Source: an uncultured SAR116 cluster alpha proteobacterium (GTDB lineage: Bacteria; Pseudomonadota; Alphaproteobacteria; Puniceispirillales; Marisalimonadaceae). Taken from it: a stretch of DNA of 64,000 nucleotides. A program made the translations under genes and the position numbers. Within the stretch, counting starts at the first letter, position 1. Each line of letters starts with the position of its first letter. Under the pieces are notes generated by a model that searched no databases, was not told the origin of the DNA, and saw only the letters and a list, made by a program, of their open reading frames with translations. Positions 1 to 8,620 of this stretch are shown here, in pieces. The stretch is taken from positions 186,001 to 250,000 of the forward strand of contig CABYED010000001.1 of the NCBI GenBank assembly GCA_902517815.1, in the 5' to 3' direction.

Positions 1-189
1 TAGAATAACTCCTGATCCATATAAAAGGGGTATTTTTTCAAACAACATATGAATAGCTAACCAATTAGTTATGCTGCCAGATAGAGCAAATACTCCTGTG
101 ATTATAATGAATGGATAGTTTTCTTGATAAATATAACCTACAATTATAATTAATATTGATAATAAATTTGTTATTAAAGATTTATTCAT
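1..189 (-). CDS. DUF445 (YheB-like) membrane protein, N-terminal part
   Basis: Reading the minus strand from an ATG at 189 gives 63 codons with no stop before the window edge, so this is the N-terminal part of a longer gene. The protein starts with a hydrophobic helix (about residues 5-19), a second one follows (about 25-36), and then comes the segment SITNWLAIHMLFEK with YGSGVI after it. That segment is typical of the DUF445/YheB membrane family, whose biochemical role is unknown. It lies 26 bases downstream of the FAH-family gene on the same strand and could be the last gene of that operon. The family call is fairly secure; any role in aromatic catabolism is not supported. Confidence 0.7.
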   Translation of the reverse strand, partial: MNKSLITNLLSILIIIVGYIYQENYPFIIITGVFALSGSITNWLAIHMLFEKIPLLYGSGVIL

Positions 190-215
190 TATTTATAAAC
201 CCTCATAAATTTAAT

Positions 216-1073
216 TTATAACTTTGGTGCTGCAATCACTGGGTTTTTTAACACTCCTAATAACCCGATATCAACTTCAACAATATCCCCTGGAACCATG
301 TATACAGCTGGATTCCTTTTATCTCCAACACCACCAGGAGTGCCTGTTACAATGACGTCTCCAGATGATAATGCAGTAAATTCTGAAATGTAACTAATTA
401 ATCTTGGAATTGGAAAAATAAGATCAGCTAATGTAGCTTTCTGCATCACATTTCCATTTAATCTTAATTCAATTGGTAGCTTTCTATAATCACCCACTTC
501 ACTTGGTGTAACTAAATAAGGTCCAAATCCGCCTGTACCTGGAAAAGTTTTTCCTGGAGTAAATTGAGAAGTGTGTCTTTGATAATTTCTTATACTTCCA
601 TCATTGTAACATGTATAACCGGCAATATGATTTAGCGCCTCTTCTTCAGAGATAAACCTACCACCTTTACCTATAACGATTGCCATTTCAGCTTCATAAT
701 CAAAACGATCAGAATTGTCGGGCTTGATTAAAGGTTGCAAATGAGCAACTTGGGAGTCCGCAAACCTGGTGAAGATTGTTGGGTTATCAACATCAGGTCT
801 ACCAGTTTCTTTTTTATGTTCTAAATAATTTAACCCAATGCACATAATTTTTTCTGGATTTGGAATTACAGGTAAAAAAGTAAAATCTGAAAAAGATAAA
901 TCTTTTGTTTTACCTGCAATATAGTCTTCTGCTTCTTTTTCCATATTAAGTGATATTAATTCTTTAATAGAATTAATTTCTGGATCTAATTTGCCAGTAA
1001 GGTCAACAATTCCATCTTTTACAACTGCTCCAAAACCTGTTTTTCCTAATCTAGTAAAACTTAGTAACTTCAT
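216..1073 (-). CDS. Fumarylacetoacetate hydrolase family protein
   Basis: A 285-residue FAH-superfamily enzyme; members hydrolyse C-C bonds of acylpyruvates or hydrate/decarboxylate ring-cleavage products using a divalent metal. The FAH core starts near residue 75 (IMCIGLNYLEH). The predicted metal ligands are present: E127 and E129 in YEAEMAIVIGK and D158 in CYNDGSIRNYQ. The C-terminal signature SGDVIVTGTPGGVG is complete. It is the last catabolic gene of a minus-strand operon that also encodes a hydroxylase and two extradiol dioxygenases, so it probably acts on the ring-cleavage product. Whether it is a hydrolase, hydratase or decarboxylase cannot be read from the sequence. Confidence 0.85.
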   Translation of the reverse strand: MKLLSFTRLGKTGFGAVVKDGIVDLTGKLDPEINSIKELISLNMEKEAEDYIAGKTKDLSFSDFTFLPVIPNPEKIMCIGLNYLEHKKETGRPDVDNPTIFTRFADSQVAHLQPLIKPDNSDRFDYEAEMAIVIGKGGRFISEEEALNHIAGYTCYNDGSIRNYQRHTSQFTPGKTFPGTGGFGPYLVTPSEVGDYRKLPIELRLNGNVMQKATLADLIFPIPRLISYISEFTALSSGDVIVTGTPGGVGDKRNPAVYMVPGDIVEVDIGLLGVLKNPVIAAPKL

Positions 1074-1086
1074 TTTATTTCCTCTC

Positions 1087-1929
1087 TTAAGATCTCATAA
1101 TTGCTTTTCCCCATAAATTGAGGGTTCTTTCTTCTTGAGGCCAGTTCTTTGGCGGTCGACCAATTACCGTTTCCAATTCAGCTGATATTTCTATCCAATT
1201 TCCATCAATATCTTCGATAAATACGAATAAATTATTTCCTGGACCATGTCTACCAGGACCCCACATCAATTTTACATTATTTTGAGCAAAATGATCACAC
1301 CATGTTTTTATATTATTCCATTCACAAGCTTCATATGAGTGATGATCCATTCCATTTTGTGAGGATTTAAAACACGCAATTGTGTGATGTTCGTGATTAG
1401 ATGTTGTAAAACAAGTTGCAAGTTCACCAGTGCTTTTTATTACTCTGTCGGTTACTTGAAACCCAAGTTTTCTTTGATAGAAGTTTTGAAACCTTTTTAC
1501 GTCTTTAGACGCAAAAGTTAGATGCTGTAATGGTGCATGAATACTTTTGGTGTAAAAATTATTTTCTTTTTTTTGAACACCAAAACAAATCATATTATTA
1601 TCAGGATCTTGCAATGAAAAAGATCCTGATTGATAAAATTCTGAAACAAAGTCGTTGATTTCACATTTATTTATTTTTAAAAATTCTTTATACCTTTCTA
1701 AATTTTCTTCATTTTTACAAACCATTCCCGCATAGCCGAGTGTATTGTTTTTTCCTGTTTTTATTATTATTTTACGACCAGGTCCCTCGCACAAAAACTT
1801 TTGATTTGTTAGCCTATTTGTCTTCATATCCATTACATTTGAATAAAATTCAGCTAATCTTTTTGGATCACGACTTTCAATTTCAAGATGATTTAATGAA
1901 ATATTAGCTTGAACAGCATCTAGGGACAT
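1087..1929 (-). CDS. Extradiol (catechol 2,3-dioxygenase-like) VOC dioxygenase
   Basis: A 280-residue two-domain vicinal-oxygen-chelate protein. The N-terminal repeat (NHLEIESRDPKRLAEFY) is probably structural. The C-terminal repeat carries a full 2-His-1-carboxylate iron site: H136 in LQHLTFA, H197 in MDHHSYE and E247 in WIEISAE. This fits a type I extradiol dioxygenase that opens a catecholic ring next to the two hydroxyls. It starts 4 bases after the IclR gene and is followed 13 bases later by the FAH gene. It is the second such enzyme in the operon and differs from the BphC-like one at 4188-5162, so the two may act on different catechols. Confidence 0.8.
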   Translation of the reverse strand: MSLDAVQANISLNHLEIESRDPKRLAEFYSNVMDMKTNRLTNQKFLCEGPGRKIIIKTGKNNTLGYAGMVCKNEENLERYKEFLKINKCEINDFVSEFYQSGSFSLQDPDNNMICFGVQKKENNFYTKSIHAPLQHLTFASKDVKRFQNFYQRKLGFQVTDRVIKSTGELATCFTTSNHEHHTIACFKSSQNGMDHHSYEACEWNNIKTWCDHFAQNNVKLMWGPGRHGPGNNLFVFIEDIDGNWIEISAELETVIGRPPKNWPQEERTLNLWGKAIMRS

Positions 1930-1933
1930 TTAT

Positions 1934-2716
1934 TTACCTTATTGATTTTGTTTCATGATGATACTTTTGAATATCGTCAAAAATTTCATTAATATATTTT
2001 TCTACTAATAAACCGTAAGTCGTAAGATTAGCATAAATTATAGGCTCATGCTCTAAAAGAAAATCATCTAAATTGAATATTGAACTTAGAGACGCTACAA
2101 TGCCCAATTTTTTGTTACTGATTGAAACTGCAAAACCAATGAGACCTTTATCTACTTGACCTTCTGTAAAACAATATCCTTTTTTTCTGTCACTTTTTAA
2201 CTCTTTCAAAAAATTAGTTTTATCTTCATCTGATTTAAAATTTTCTAAATTAATTAAATTTTCTAACCTTTTGCCAGTAATTTGAATAATTATTGCCCTG
2301 GAAGTTGCGCCGTATATTAAAGGCATTAATTTACCTCTTTGATAGCTTGTATTTTTTTTAAAGGATGGACTTTTGTAGTCAGCAACACACATCACATTAT
2401 TTCCGTAGAGTCTTGCTAAAACGTTAACACTTGTTATAGGATTTTCATTAGCTAGTTTTTTTAGAAATGGTTGTCCTGCTCTAACCAAAGGATCAGAAAA
2501 ATTAATAATTCTATTAAATTTAATGAATGCCGGACCCAATCTAAAATAAGATCCTGACGCACTTTCAAGAAATTCTGCCGTGACCATTTCTCGCACAATT
2601 CTATATATTGTACTAGTTGGTGTTTTAAGTGATTTTGAAATTTCTAAGACAGTCCAAGAACTTCTCTCTTCAGAGAAAAGATCTAAGATTTTTTTATACC
2701 TTTGAAAACCAGACAC
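1934..2716 (-). CDS. IclR-family transcriptional regulator
   Basis: 260 residues. The N-terminal winged helix-turn-helix is clear (about residues 5-60: FQRYKKILDLFSEE, then TPTSTIYRIVREMV), followed by the IclR effector-binding domain (about 80-250). It appears to start with GTG at 2716, preceded by AGGGA. It lies inside the catabolic operon, between the hydroxylase and the second dioxygenase, so it is probably a local regulator answering to an aromatic substrate or intermediate. It may act at the 185-bp divergent intergenic region (5163-5346) shared with the dctP gene. The family is secure; the effector is unknown. Confidence 0.9.
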   Translation of the reverse strand: MSGFQRYKKILDLFSEERSSWTVLEISKSLKTPTSTIYRIVREMVTAEFLESASGSYFRLGPAFIKFNRIINFSDPLVRAGQPFLKKLANENPITSVNVLARLYGNNVMCVADYKSPSFKKNTSYQRGKLMPLIYGATSRAIIIQITGKRLENLINLENFKSDEDKTNFLKELKSDRKKGYCFTEGQVDKGLIGFAVSISNKKLGIVASLSSIFNLDDFLLEHEPIIYANLTTYGLLVEKYINEIFDDIQKYHHETKSIR

Positions 2717-2724
2717 CTTTATCC

Positions 2725-4191
2725 CTATAAAGCAAAAATTTGATTGAGATAAAAACGAGAAAAATCTTTTAAGTCATTTTTATCTGTACTAGCAAGAACA
2801 AACCGATCAGGTCGAATAATTAAGCTGTTTGAATTAAATTTTTTTAAAATTGTTTCTATTTCCGGTATATCAATTGTACTGTAAGTTCTAATTTTTAATT
2901 TATTTTCACTTACCTTCTTATTTGTAATTAAGATTGGATAACATGAAAATAAATCATCAAATTCTTTGTTAAAATTAATTTTTAAATATGGGAAAATTTT
3001 TCCTCTATTTTTATCATTGAGATCACCTAATCCTTTTCCAAGTTTAGGCTTTATACTATTCATTTTTATTGAACCATCTTTCTCCATATAAACAGTGTCT
3101 GATACCTTTGATCCTCCAATTGAATTAAGTAGCTCACCCATTTTCATTGCCGTATTTATATAATCTCTTACATTTGAAGATCTCTCACTTTGATACGTAT
3201 CAAGTAATCTATCATTGTGACCTTTTTTACAACATATACTAATTTTCCAAGCTAAATTAGATGCATCTCTAATTCCAGCGCACATTCCTTGACCCATAAA
3301 TGGTGGTGTCAAATGAGCAGCATCTCCGACTAAAAATTGACGACCTCTTCTCCATTTTTTTGCAATTGCTGATTGAAATGTATAAACAGTTTTTCTTTCA
3401 ATCTTTGCTTCATCTTGGGACACCCATTGACTTAAAAATTTCCAAAGTGTTTTACTATCGAAGAATTTTTCTACACTTTCATCTTCTTTTAAAGCTATCT
3501 CCCATCTTCTTCTTTTTCCTACATTTCTGCAGTATGTAGCTGGTCTTTTTGAGTTGCAATATTGTATTGTTCTATCTGGCAAATTTATTTTTTTAGTTTT
3601 TAAAATTAAATCTATGACAGCCCAACGTTGTTCAAAACCTAGATGTTCCATTTCACATTTTATTTGCTTCCTGAGAAAAGAATTAGCGCCATCACAGCCA
3701 ATTATATATTTAGACTTTACAGAAAAAAACTGTTTGGTTTTTAAATTTTTGTATTGAATTATTGAATAATTTTTATGACTGATAGTTTTGTATACTTCAG
3801 AGTTTTGGGAAATAATTACCTTTTCAAATTTTTTTAATTTATGACGTAGGCTTCTTTCTAAATCAGGTTGATGAAACCGATAACTAGGATACCATCCATT
3901 TTCTGAAATAACTTTTGGTCTGGGCCAATCAAGAAGAAGGTTACCTTTTTCATCAACAAATTTTGTACCTTTATTAATAATTAATTTTTTTGTTAAACTT
4001 TTAGTTATGCCAATAGTATTAAATACTCTCATAACTTCATCATCAAAATGAACCGCTCGTGGTAGATTATATATACTTGCTTCTTTTTCTAAAACTAGAA
4101 TAGATAAATTGTTCATAGCTAAAAGATTAGCTAATGTACCTCCTGCAGGACCTAATCCAATTATAACAACATCAAAATCTTGAGTGCTCAT
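2725..4191 (-). CDS. FAD-dependent aromatic monooxygenase (MhpA-like)
   Basis: 488 residues of a group A flavoprotein hydroxylase. Seen motifs: the FAD-binding GxGxxG near residue 12 (VIIGLGPAGGTLA), the DG motif in YIIGCDGANSFLR, and the second FAD motif FLVGDAAHLTPPFMGQG with the following GIRDASNLAWK. These are typical of 3-(3-hydroxyphenyl)propionate hydroxylase (MhpA) and relatives, which add a hydroxyl to a phenolic ring to give the catechol used by extradiol dioxygenases. It is shorter than MhpA (about 550 residues), mainly after the GD motif. Its ATG overlaps the TGA of the upstream BphC-like gene by 4 bases, so the two are probably translationally coupled. The exact aromatic substrate is unknown. 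Confidence 0.82.
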   Translation of the reverse strand: MSTQDFDVVIIGLGPAGGTLANLLAMNNLSILVLEKEASIYNLPRAVHFDDEVMRVFNTIGITKSLTKKLIINKGTKFVDEKGNLLLDWPRPKVISENGWYPSYRFHQPDLERSLRHKLKKFEKVIISQNSEVYKTISHKNYSIIQYKNLKTKQFFSVKSKYIIGCDGANSFLRKQIKCEMEHLGFEQRWAVIDLILKTKKINLPDRTIQYCNSKRPATYCRNVGKRRRWEIALKEDESVEKFFDSKTLWKFLSQWVSQDEAKIERKTVYTFQSAIAKKWRRGRQFLVGDAAHLTPPFMGQGMCAGIRDASNLAWKISICCKKGHNDRLLDTYQSERSSNVRDYINTAMKMGELLNSIGGSKVSDTVYMEKDGSIKMNSIKPKLGKGLGDLNDKNRGKIFPYLKINFNKEFDDLFSCYPILITNKKVSENKLKIRTYSTIDIPEIETILKKFNSNSLIIRPDRFVLASTDKNDLKDFSRFYLNQIFAL

Positions 4192-5162
4192 TTTTTACTA
4201 ATATTTTGATACAACCAAGGACAATCAATTACCATAGGAGATCTTTTGCCTTGCTGAGCAGTTTCAATACGTTTTTTTCTAAACTTTAATCTTTCATTAT
4301 CAGGTAAATATAATCTTTCGTGCCCCCAAAAACTTGGACCTTCGTTTGTTTGATGAGGAACCCATGTATTAGGATCGATTATTCTACCACCCCATCCATT
4401 TTCAATAAAAAAACCTGAAGGTGTATGTGCATAGAAAGAAGTCATATAATCGTTTGTGTGTCGTCCCAAGGTGTAAGCTATTCCATTTTTATAATTATAT
4501 TTTAATAAATCATATCCTTGTCCAACATCGTCTAAATTTTTATATTCTACCATGAAATGATGGAATCCTTGTTGACCACTCCCAATTAGAGCGAAACTGT
4601 GATGACGTCCATTTACGTGAAAAAAACATAATGAAATAGGATCAAAACTGTAATCACTAATTTTGAAATCTAAAATATCTCTATAAAAAGGAATTAAACT
4701 ATCAACATTAGATACATGTAAAACTGCATGGCCTAATCCACAAACGTCAGTCTTAAATCCAGAAATTGGTCTTCCCGGGACAAATGGACTATTATCAATA
4801 TGAGGCCTGTAAACAAGTTCAATTCTATTCCCTGCTGGATCATCAAAAAATATTAATTCATCAACAAACCTCATATCAGCAAGGTTTTTATCCCCTATGA
4901 AAACATCTATTCCAGCGTCTTCTAATCTTCTGACATATTGTTGAAGATCTGATTTTTCTTCTACTTCCCATCCAAGGAAAGCAAGTTTATCACCAGGTTC
5001 GCCAGAGATTGTGAATCTTTGCTTTTGATCATCCATACGAAAAAATAAAGATTTTTTAGAATAATCAGTTTTTTGCATACCTAAATTTTTAGTAGCAAAG
5101 TCTTTCCAATCTTCAATTTTATCTGAATTAACTCCAATATAACTAAGTGCATTGATGGACAT
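4188..5162 (-). CDS. BphC-like extradiol ring-cleavage dioxygenase
   Basis: 324 residues from the ATG at 5162, chosen because AAGGA lies 8 bases upstream and the protein then begins MSINALSYIGV, as family members do; a TTG further upstream is not convincing. Two VOC repeats are present. The catalytic C-terminal half has H145 (GLGHAVLHV), H202 (GFHHFMVEY) and E254 (FFIENGWGG), plus the diagnostic stretch GRHTNDYMTSFYAHTPSG shared with 2,3-dihydroxybiphenyl 1,2-dioxygenases. It should open a catechol ring in the meta position using Fe(II). It is the first gene of the minus-strand catabolic operon and overlaps the hydroxylase gene by 4 bases. Confidence 0.87.
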   Translation of the reverse strand: MSINALSYIGVNSDKIEDWKDFATKNLGMQKTDYSKKSLFFRMDDQKQRFTISGEPGDKLAFLGWEVEEKSDLQQYVRRLEDAGIDVFIGDKNLADMRFVDELIFFDDPAGNRIELVYRPHIDNSPFVPGRPISGFKTDVCGLGHAVLHVSNVDSLIPFYRDILDFKISDYSFDPISLCFFHVNGRHHSFALIGSGQQGFHHFMVEYKNLDDVGQGYDLLKYNYKNGIAYTLGRHTNDYMTSFYAHTPSGFFIENGWGGRIIDPNTWVPHQTNEGPSFWGHERLYLPDNERLKFRKKRIETAQQGKRSPMVIDCPWLYQNISKK

Positions 5163-5270
5163 AAGATTAATCCTTGTAGAAATTATATAATATACATCAT
5201 TTTGATAAAAAAACAACTAATTTATAATTAAATTATCAAATAATGATAATATCTTGTAAATTTAAAAAAA

Positions 5271-5288
5271 ATAGAATTTGCTTTCTAT
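5271..5288. promoter_or_regulatory. Inverted repeat in the divergent dioxygenase/dctP promoter region
   Basis: ATAGAA and TTCTAT arms flank a 6-base spacer in the 185-bp region between the catabolic operon (minus) and dctP (plus). It could be an operator for the IclR-family regulator encoded in the operon. The match is only to the idea of a palindromic operator, not to a known consensus, and short AT-rich palindromes arise easily here. Confidence 0.25.
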
Positions 5289-5346
5289 GAATATCTAGTT
5301 AATGATTTAATTTAAATTATTTAAAACTTTATATGGAGGAGTCTTA

Positions 5347-6381
5347 ATGAATAAGTTGATTGGCGTATTTGCGACAACAATTATCAGTGCTGGATTATCA
5401 TTTTCAGCATTAGCTGATAAAGTTACTTTAAAATTTCATACAATGGTCCCAATGCCAGCAAATTCAAATGCTAAATTTGTTAAACCATGGGCTGACAAAG
5501 TACAAAAAGAAAGTAATGGCGAAATTATTACCGAAATGTATCCATCAATGCAACTTGGAGGCAAACCACCACAACTAGTTGATCAAGCTCGTGAAGGAGT
5601 TGTGGATATTGTTTGGACAGTAGCGGGCTATACTCCTGGAAGATTTCCAAGATTATCAGTTTTTGAGTTACCTTTCATGCCAACAAGCGCAAAAATAACT
5701 GCCCAGGCAGTTCAAGAATTTGTTGAAACTACTGGAGCTGAAGATCTTAAAGATTATAAAATTCTTGCAGTTCATGTTCACGCCCCAGGTGTGATCCACA
5801 CAAAAAAGACATTAATTAAATCAGTAAATGACTTTAAAGGTCTTAAGCTAAGGGGTCCAACACGTTCAGCAACTAGCTTATTAAAAAAATTGGGAGCTAC
5901 ACCTGTAGGGATGCCAATACCAAAAGTTGCACCTTCCCTGTCAAAAGGAGTTATTACAGGTATGGTTGTTCCATGGGAAATAATGCCATCTTTTAAACTT
6001 CAAGAATTAACCAAATCGCATACTAATGTTGCTGGAAATAGAGGGCTTTATACATCACCATTTCTTTTTGTAATGAACAAAGCAAAATACGACTCATTAT
6101 CACCAGCCCATAAAAAGGTTATAGACAATAATTCTGGTATGTCATTAGCTAGAAAAGCAGGTGTACTATGGGACGATTTTGAAGGACCTGCTCGTGCATT
6201 AGCGGTTAAGGCTGGCGGGGAATTTCATACTTTAAGTGGCGCTCCTTTAGCTGAGATAAAAAAAGCAGCAGATCAAGTTATTCAAGATTGGATTAAAAAT
6301 GCTAACAGTAAAGGCCTAGATGGACAAAAACTTTACGATACTGCAAAGTCTTTAATTTCAAAATATGAAAAAATGATGTAA
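5347..6381 (+). CDS. dctP: TRAP transporter solute-binding protein (DctP)
   Basis: 344 residues with a cleavable-looking signal peptide (residues 1-23, ending SALA-DK) and the DctP fold. Recognisable parts are FPRLSVFELPFM near residue 100 and the LKLRGP stretch with R169, the conserved arginine that binds the carboxylate of TRAP ligands. It is periplasmic and captures an organic acid for the DctQM permease encoded next. A strong GGAGG precedes the ATG. It is divergent from the aromatic operon, so an aromatic or phenylpropanoid-type acid is a reasonable guess at the ligand, but that is inference from position only. Confidence 0.92.
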   Translation: MNKLIGVFATTIISAGLSFSALADKVTLKFHTMVPMPANSNAKFVKPWADKVQKESNGEIITEMYPSMQLGGKPPQLVDQAREGVVDIVWTVAGYTPGRFPRLSVFELPFMPTSAKITAQAVQEFVETTGAEDLKDYKILAVHVHAPGVIHTKKTLIKSVNDFKGLKLRGPTRSATSLLKKLGATPVGMPIPKVAPSLSKGVITGMVVPWEIMPSFKLQELTKSHTNVAGNRGLYTSPFLFVMNKAKYDSLSPAHKKVIDNNSGMSLARKAGVLWDDFEGPARALAVKAGGEFHTLSGAPLAEIKKAADQVIQDWIKNANSKGLDGQKLYDTAKSLISKYEKMM

Positions 6382-6408
6382 TTTTCCTAAATATGAATTT
6401 TAGGAAAA
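6382..6408 (+). terminator. Stem-loop directly after dctP (hairpin 1)
   Basis: Perfect 10-bp stem (6382-6391 with 6399-6408, TTTTCCTAAA and its complement) and a 7-base loop, beginning right after the dctP stop codon. The dctQ ATG at 6393 lies in the loop. It is the first of two hairpins here and could stabilise the dctP transcript or attenuate transcription before the permease genes. Confidence 0.55.
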
Positions 6409-6923
6409 AAATCTTTAATAATAAAATACGTCCAAATAATAAATTTGGACGTATTTTACATTTAGTTTCTAGATACTTTGCAATTTTTGGTGGTTTTATA
6501 CTTTTATCAGTTGCTTTAATTAGTATTTTTTCTATTTTTGGAAGAGTGGTGTTCTCATCTCCTATTTTGGGTGACTTTGAACTTGTAGAAATTGCTTGTG
6601 CTGTAGCTATAGGATCATTCTTACCATTGTGTCATCTAAAAAATGGAAATGTTATTGTAGATTTTATAACAGCAAAACTTTCCAAAAATAAAATTAATTT
6701 ATTAGACTCAATTAGTTCATTAATATTTGCTGTAGTAGCATTGTTCTTTAGCTCTCGTATGATTTTAGGAGCAAAAGATATGTACATCTATCAAGAAGAA
6801 ACTATGCTTTTAGCATTTCCTATTTGGTTACCTTTTTTACCTGTAATTGCTTCTTTTTTTCTTTTAACAGTTTGCTGTTTTTATACATTCATAATTAAAA
6901 TTAACCTCATAATAGGAAAATAA
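6393..6923 (+). CDS. dctQ: TRAP transporter small permease (DctQ)
   Basis: 176 residues with four hydrophobic helices (about 28-50, 60-80, 100-125 and 140-172), as in DctQ, the small membrane subunit that pairs with DctM. The only usable in-frame start is the ATG at 6393, because no ATG, GTG or TTG follows before the first helix. That ATG has no clear Shine-Dalgarno sequence and lies in the loop of a hairpin; a second 16-bp perfect hairpin covers codons 10-22. Efficient translation would require melting both, so permease synthesis is probably kept well below that of the binding protein. Family secure, start uncertain. Confidence 0.82.
   Translation: MNFRKKIFNNKIRPNNKFGRILHLVSRYFAIFGGFILLSVALISIFSIFGRVVFSSPILGDFELVEIACAVAIGSFLPLCHLKNGNVIVDFITAKLSKNKINLLDSISSLIFAVVALFFSSRMILGAKDMYIYQEETMLLAFPIWLPFLPVIASFFLLTVCCFYTFIIKINLIIGK
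6422..6458 (+). terminator. 16-bp perfect stem-loop within the start of dctQ (hairpin 2)
   Basis: Perfect 16-bp stem (6422-6437 with 6443-6458, core AATACGTCCAAAT) and a 5-base loop. It is the strongest inverted repeat I found in the window. It lies between dctP and the first membrane helix of dctQ, and its 3' arm ends in TATTTTA, so it may act as an attenuator or as a 3' stabiliser of dctP mRNA. Confidence 0.65.
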
Positions 6924-6927
6924 TTTT

Positions 6928-8244
6928 ATGGATAAATTTACTCTTGGCATAATTGCTTTTCCAATATTATTTTCTATGCTTGCGCTAAGAATGCCAATTG
7001 GTTTGGCTATGCTAATAGTTGGTTGTTCAGGTACCATTATAATAGCTGGATGGCTTCCAATTTTATCTCAAGTTAAAACTAGTGCGTGGCATTTGTTTTC
7101 TAATTATTCTTTATCTGTTATTCCACTATTTTTACTAATGGGAAATTTTGCTGGCAAAGCTGGTATGAGTGAAGCACTTTTTAAATTTACTGGCGCTTGT
7201 CTTGGCCATAGAAAGGGTGGAGTTGCAATGGCAGCTATTGGCGCTTGTGCAGGATTTGGAGCTATTTGTGGATCATCACTGGCAACCGCAGCCACTATGG
7301 GTAAAGTTGCACTTCCTGAACTAAGACGATTAGGATACTCTGGTGCTCTTAGTACAGGAACTCTGGCAGCTGGTGGAACTTTAGGGATATTAATTCCGCC
7401 ATCTGTAATACTCATCATCTACTCAATTTTAACAGAACAAAATATTGCTAAAATGTTTTTAGCTGCTTTCATTCCAGGAATTCTAGCTGCTTTAGGATAC
7501 ATACTTGCAATCGCTTTATATGTAAGATTTGTAAAAGATTCTGGACCAACTAAAGATAGAGTTGGCTGGAAAGAAAGATTGTCTTTATTTAAGCATATAT
7601 GGCAGATAATTCTAATTTTTTTGGTGATGATAGGAGGTATTTATTTAGGTTGGTTTACTCCTACAGAAGGTGGTGCTATCGGTGCAGGTGGAGCTGGTCT
7701 AATTGCTATTTCTAATAAAAATTTTAAGTTTAAAGACTTGGTTGAAGTAATTGAGAGTACCGCAATTACTTCTGCTATGATATTTTTAGTACTGTTAGGA
7801 GCAGAATTTTTCAACTCATTTATAGCATTAACACAACTTCCAAACAAATTAGGCGAGATAGCATTAGAAAAAAATTTTTCACCTTATCTGATTGTAGCAT
7901 GTATTCTTGTTTTATATCTGTTCCTAGGCTGTTTGATGGATAGCTTGGCAATGATTTTACTCACAATACCAGTTTTTTTTCCCTTGATTATGACATTGGA
8001 TTTTGGGATGTCTGCTGAGGAAACAGCAATATGGTTTGGAATATTAACACTTATCGTCGTAGAAGTAGGATTAATTACACCTCCAGTTGGATTAAATGTT
8101 TTTATTATAAATAAGATGGCAGGAGATGTAAGTATTGCAGATACTTTTAAAGGAGTTTTACCCTTTTTATTTAGTGATATTTTAAGAGTAATATTATTGT
8201 TTTCATTTCCAGGCATCACATTATTCTTATTAAAAGTATTTTAA
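6928..8244 (+). CDS. dctM: TRAP transporter large permease (DctM)
   Basis: 438 residues with about a dozen hydrophobic helices. Family hallmarks include PLFLLMGNFAGKAGMSEALF near residue 70, the GSSLATAATMG segment near 112, GGTLGILIPPSVILIIY near 150 and GLITPPVGLNVFII near 385. DctM carries the substrate across the inner membrane, driven by the sodium gradient. It starts 4 bases after dctQ and is followed 1 base later by the small gene at 8246, so dctQ, dctM and that gene are one transcription unit. Confidence 0.93.
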   Translation: MDKFTLGIIAFPILFSMLALRMPIGLAMLIVGCSGTIIIAGWLPILSQVKTSAWHLFSNYSLSVIPLFLLMGNFAGKAGMSEALFKFTGACLGHRKGGVAMAAIGACAGFGAICGSSLATAATMGKVALPELRRLGYSGALSTGTLAAGGTLGILIPPSVILIIYSILTEQNIAKMFLAAFIPGILAALGYILAIALYVRFVKDSGPTKDRVGWKERLSLFKHIWQIILIFLVMIGGIYLGWFTPTEGGAIGAGGAGLIAISNKNFKFKDLVEVIESTAITSAMIFLVLLGAEFFNSFIALTQLPNKLGEIALEKNFSPYLIVACILVLYLFLGCLMDSLAMILLTIPVFFPLIMTLDFGMSAEETAIWFGILTLIVVEVGLITPPVGLNVFIINKMAGDVSIADTFKGVLPFLFSDILRVILLFSFPGITLFLLKVF

Positions 8245-8245
8245 G

Positions 8246-8491
8246 ATGAATCAAGATAACAAAAAATATTTATGGAAGTTAATCCAACTAACTGGAGATA
8301 GTTTAATTAATAAATTACCAGATCATCCAAATCATCCTAATGGAAGAAACCCCTATGCTCACGTTGCATTAAAAGTAAAAGACAAGTTTGGAAAAAGCTA
8401 TAAAGATCTTCCTGACGAGAAAGTTCATGAGGTCATTAAATATTTAAATATATTAAAACAAACTGAGGGAAATTCAAAAAACTTACATTAA
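8246..8491 (+). CDS. Small protein of unknown function at the end of the first TRAP operon
   Basis: 81 residues that I do not recognise. It is predicted soluble and cytoplasmic, with no signal peptide or membrane helix. It has a polar His/Asn/Pro-rich centre (DHPNHPNGRNPYAHVAL), followed by a lysine-rich stretch (KVKDKFGKSYKDLPDEKVHEV) that looks helical. It begins one base after the dctM stop codon, so it is almost certainly translated with the permease. The tight spacing suggests a role with this transporter or its substrate, but no function can be assigned. Confidence 0.6.
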   Translation: MNQDNKKYLWKLIQLTGDSLINKLPDHPNHPNGRNPYAHVALKVKDKFGKSYKDLPDEKVHEVIKYLNILKQTEGNSKNLH

Positions 8492-8620
8492 TCACATCTA
8501 ATTTTTGATAAATTTCTACTAGCTAAATTTAAAATTTTTAATTTGTTAATCATTTAAATTTGACTAATCTTACTTAATAAGCTTATCTAAACTTTTAATC
8601 TATTACTTAGGGGAAAATAT

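Noticed and set aside
5163-5216. TTG-initiated extension of the BphC-like dioxygenase
   Set aside because: No ribosome binding site, and family members start at the MSINALSYIG position.
7104-7418. 104-codon open frame opposite dctM
   Set aside because: Shadow of the conserved DctM reading frame.
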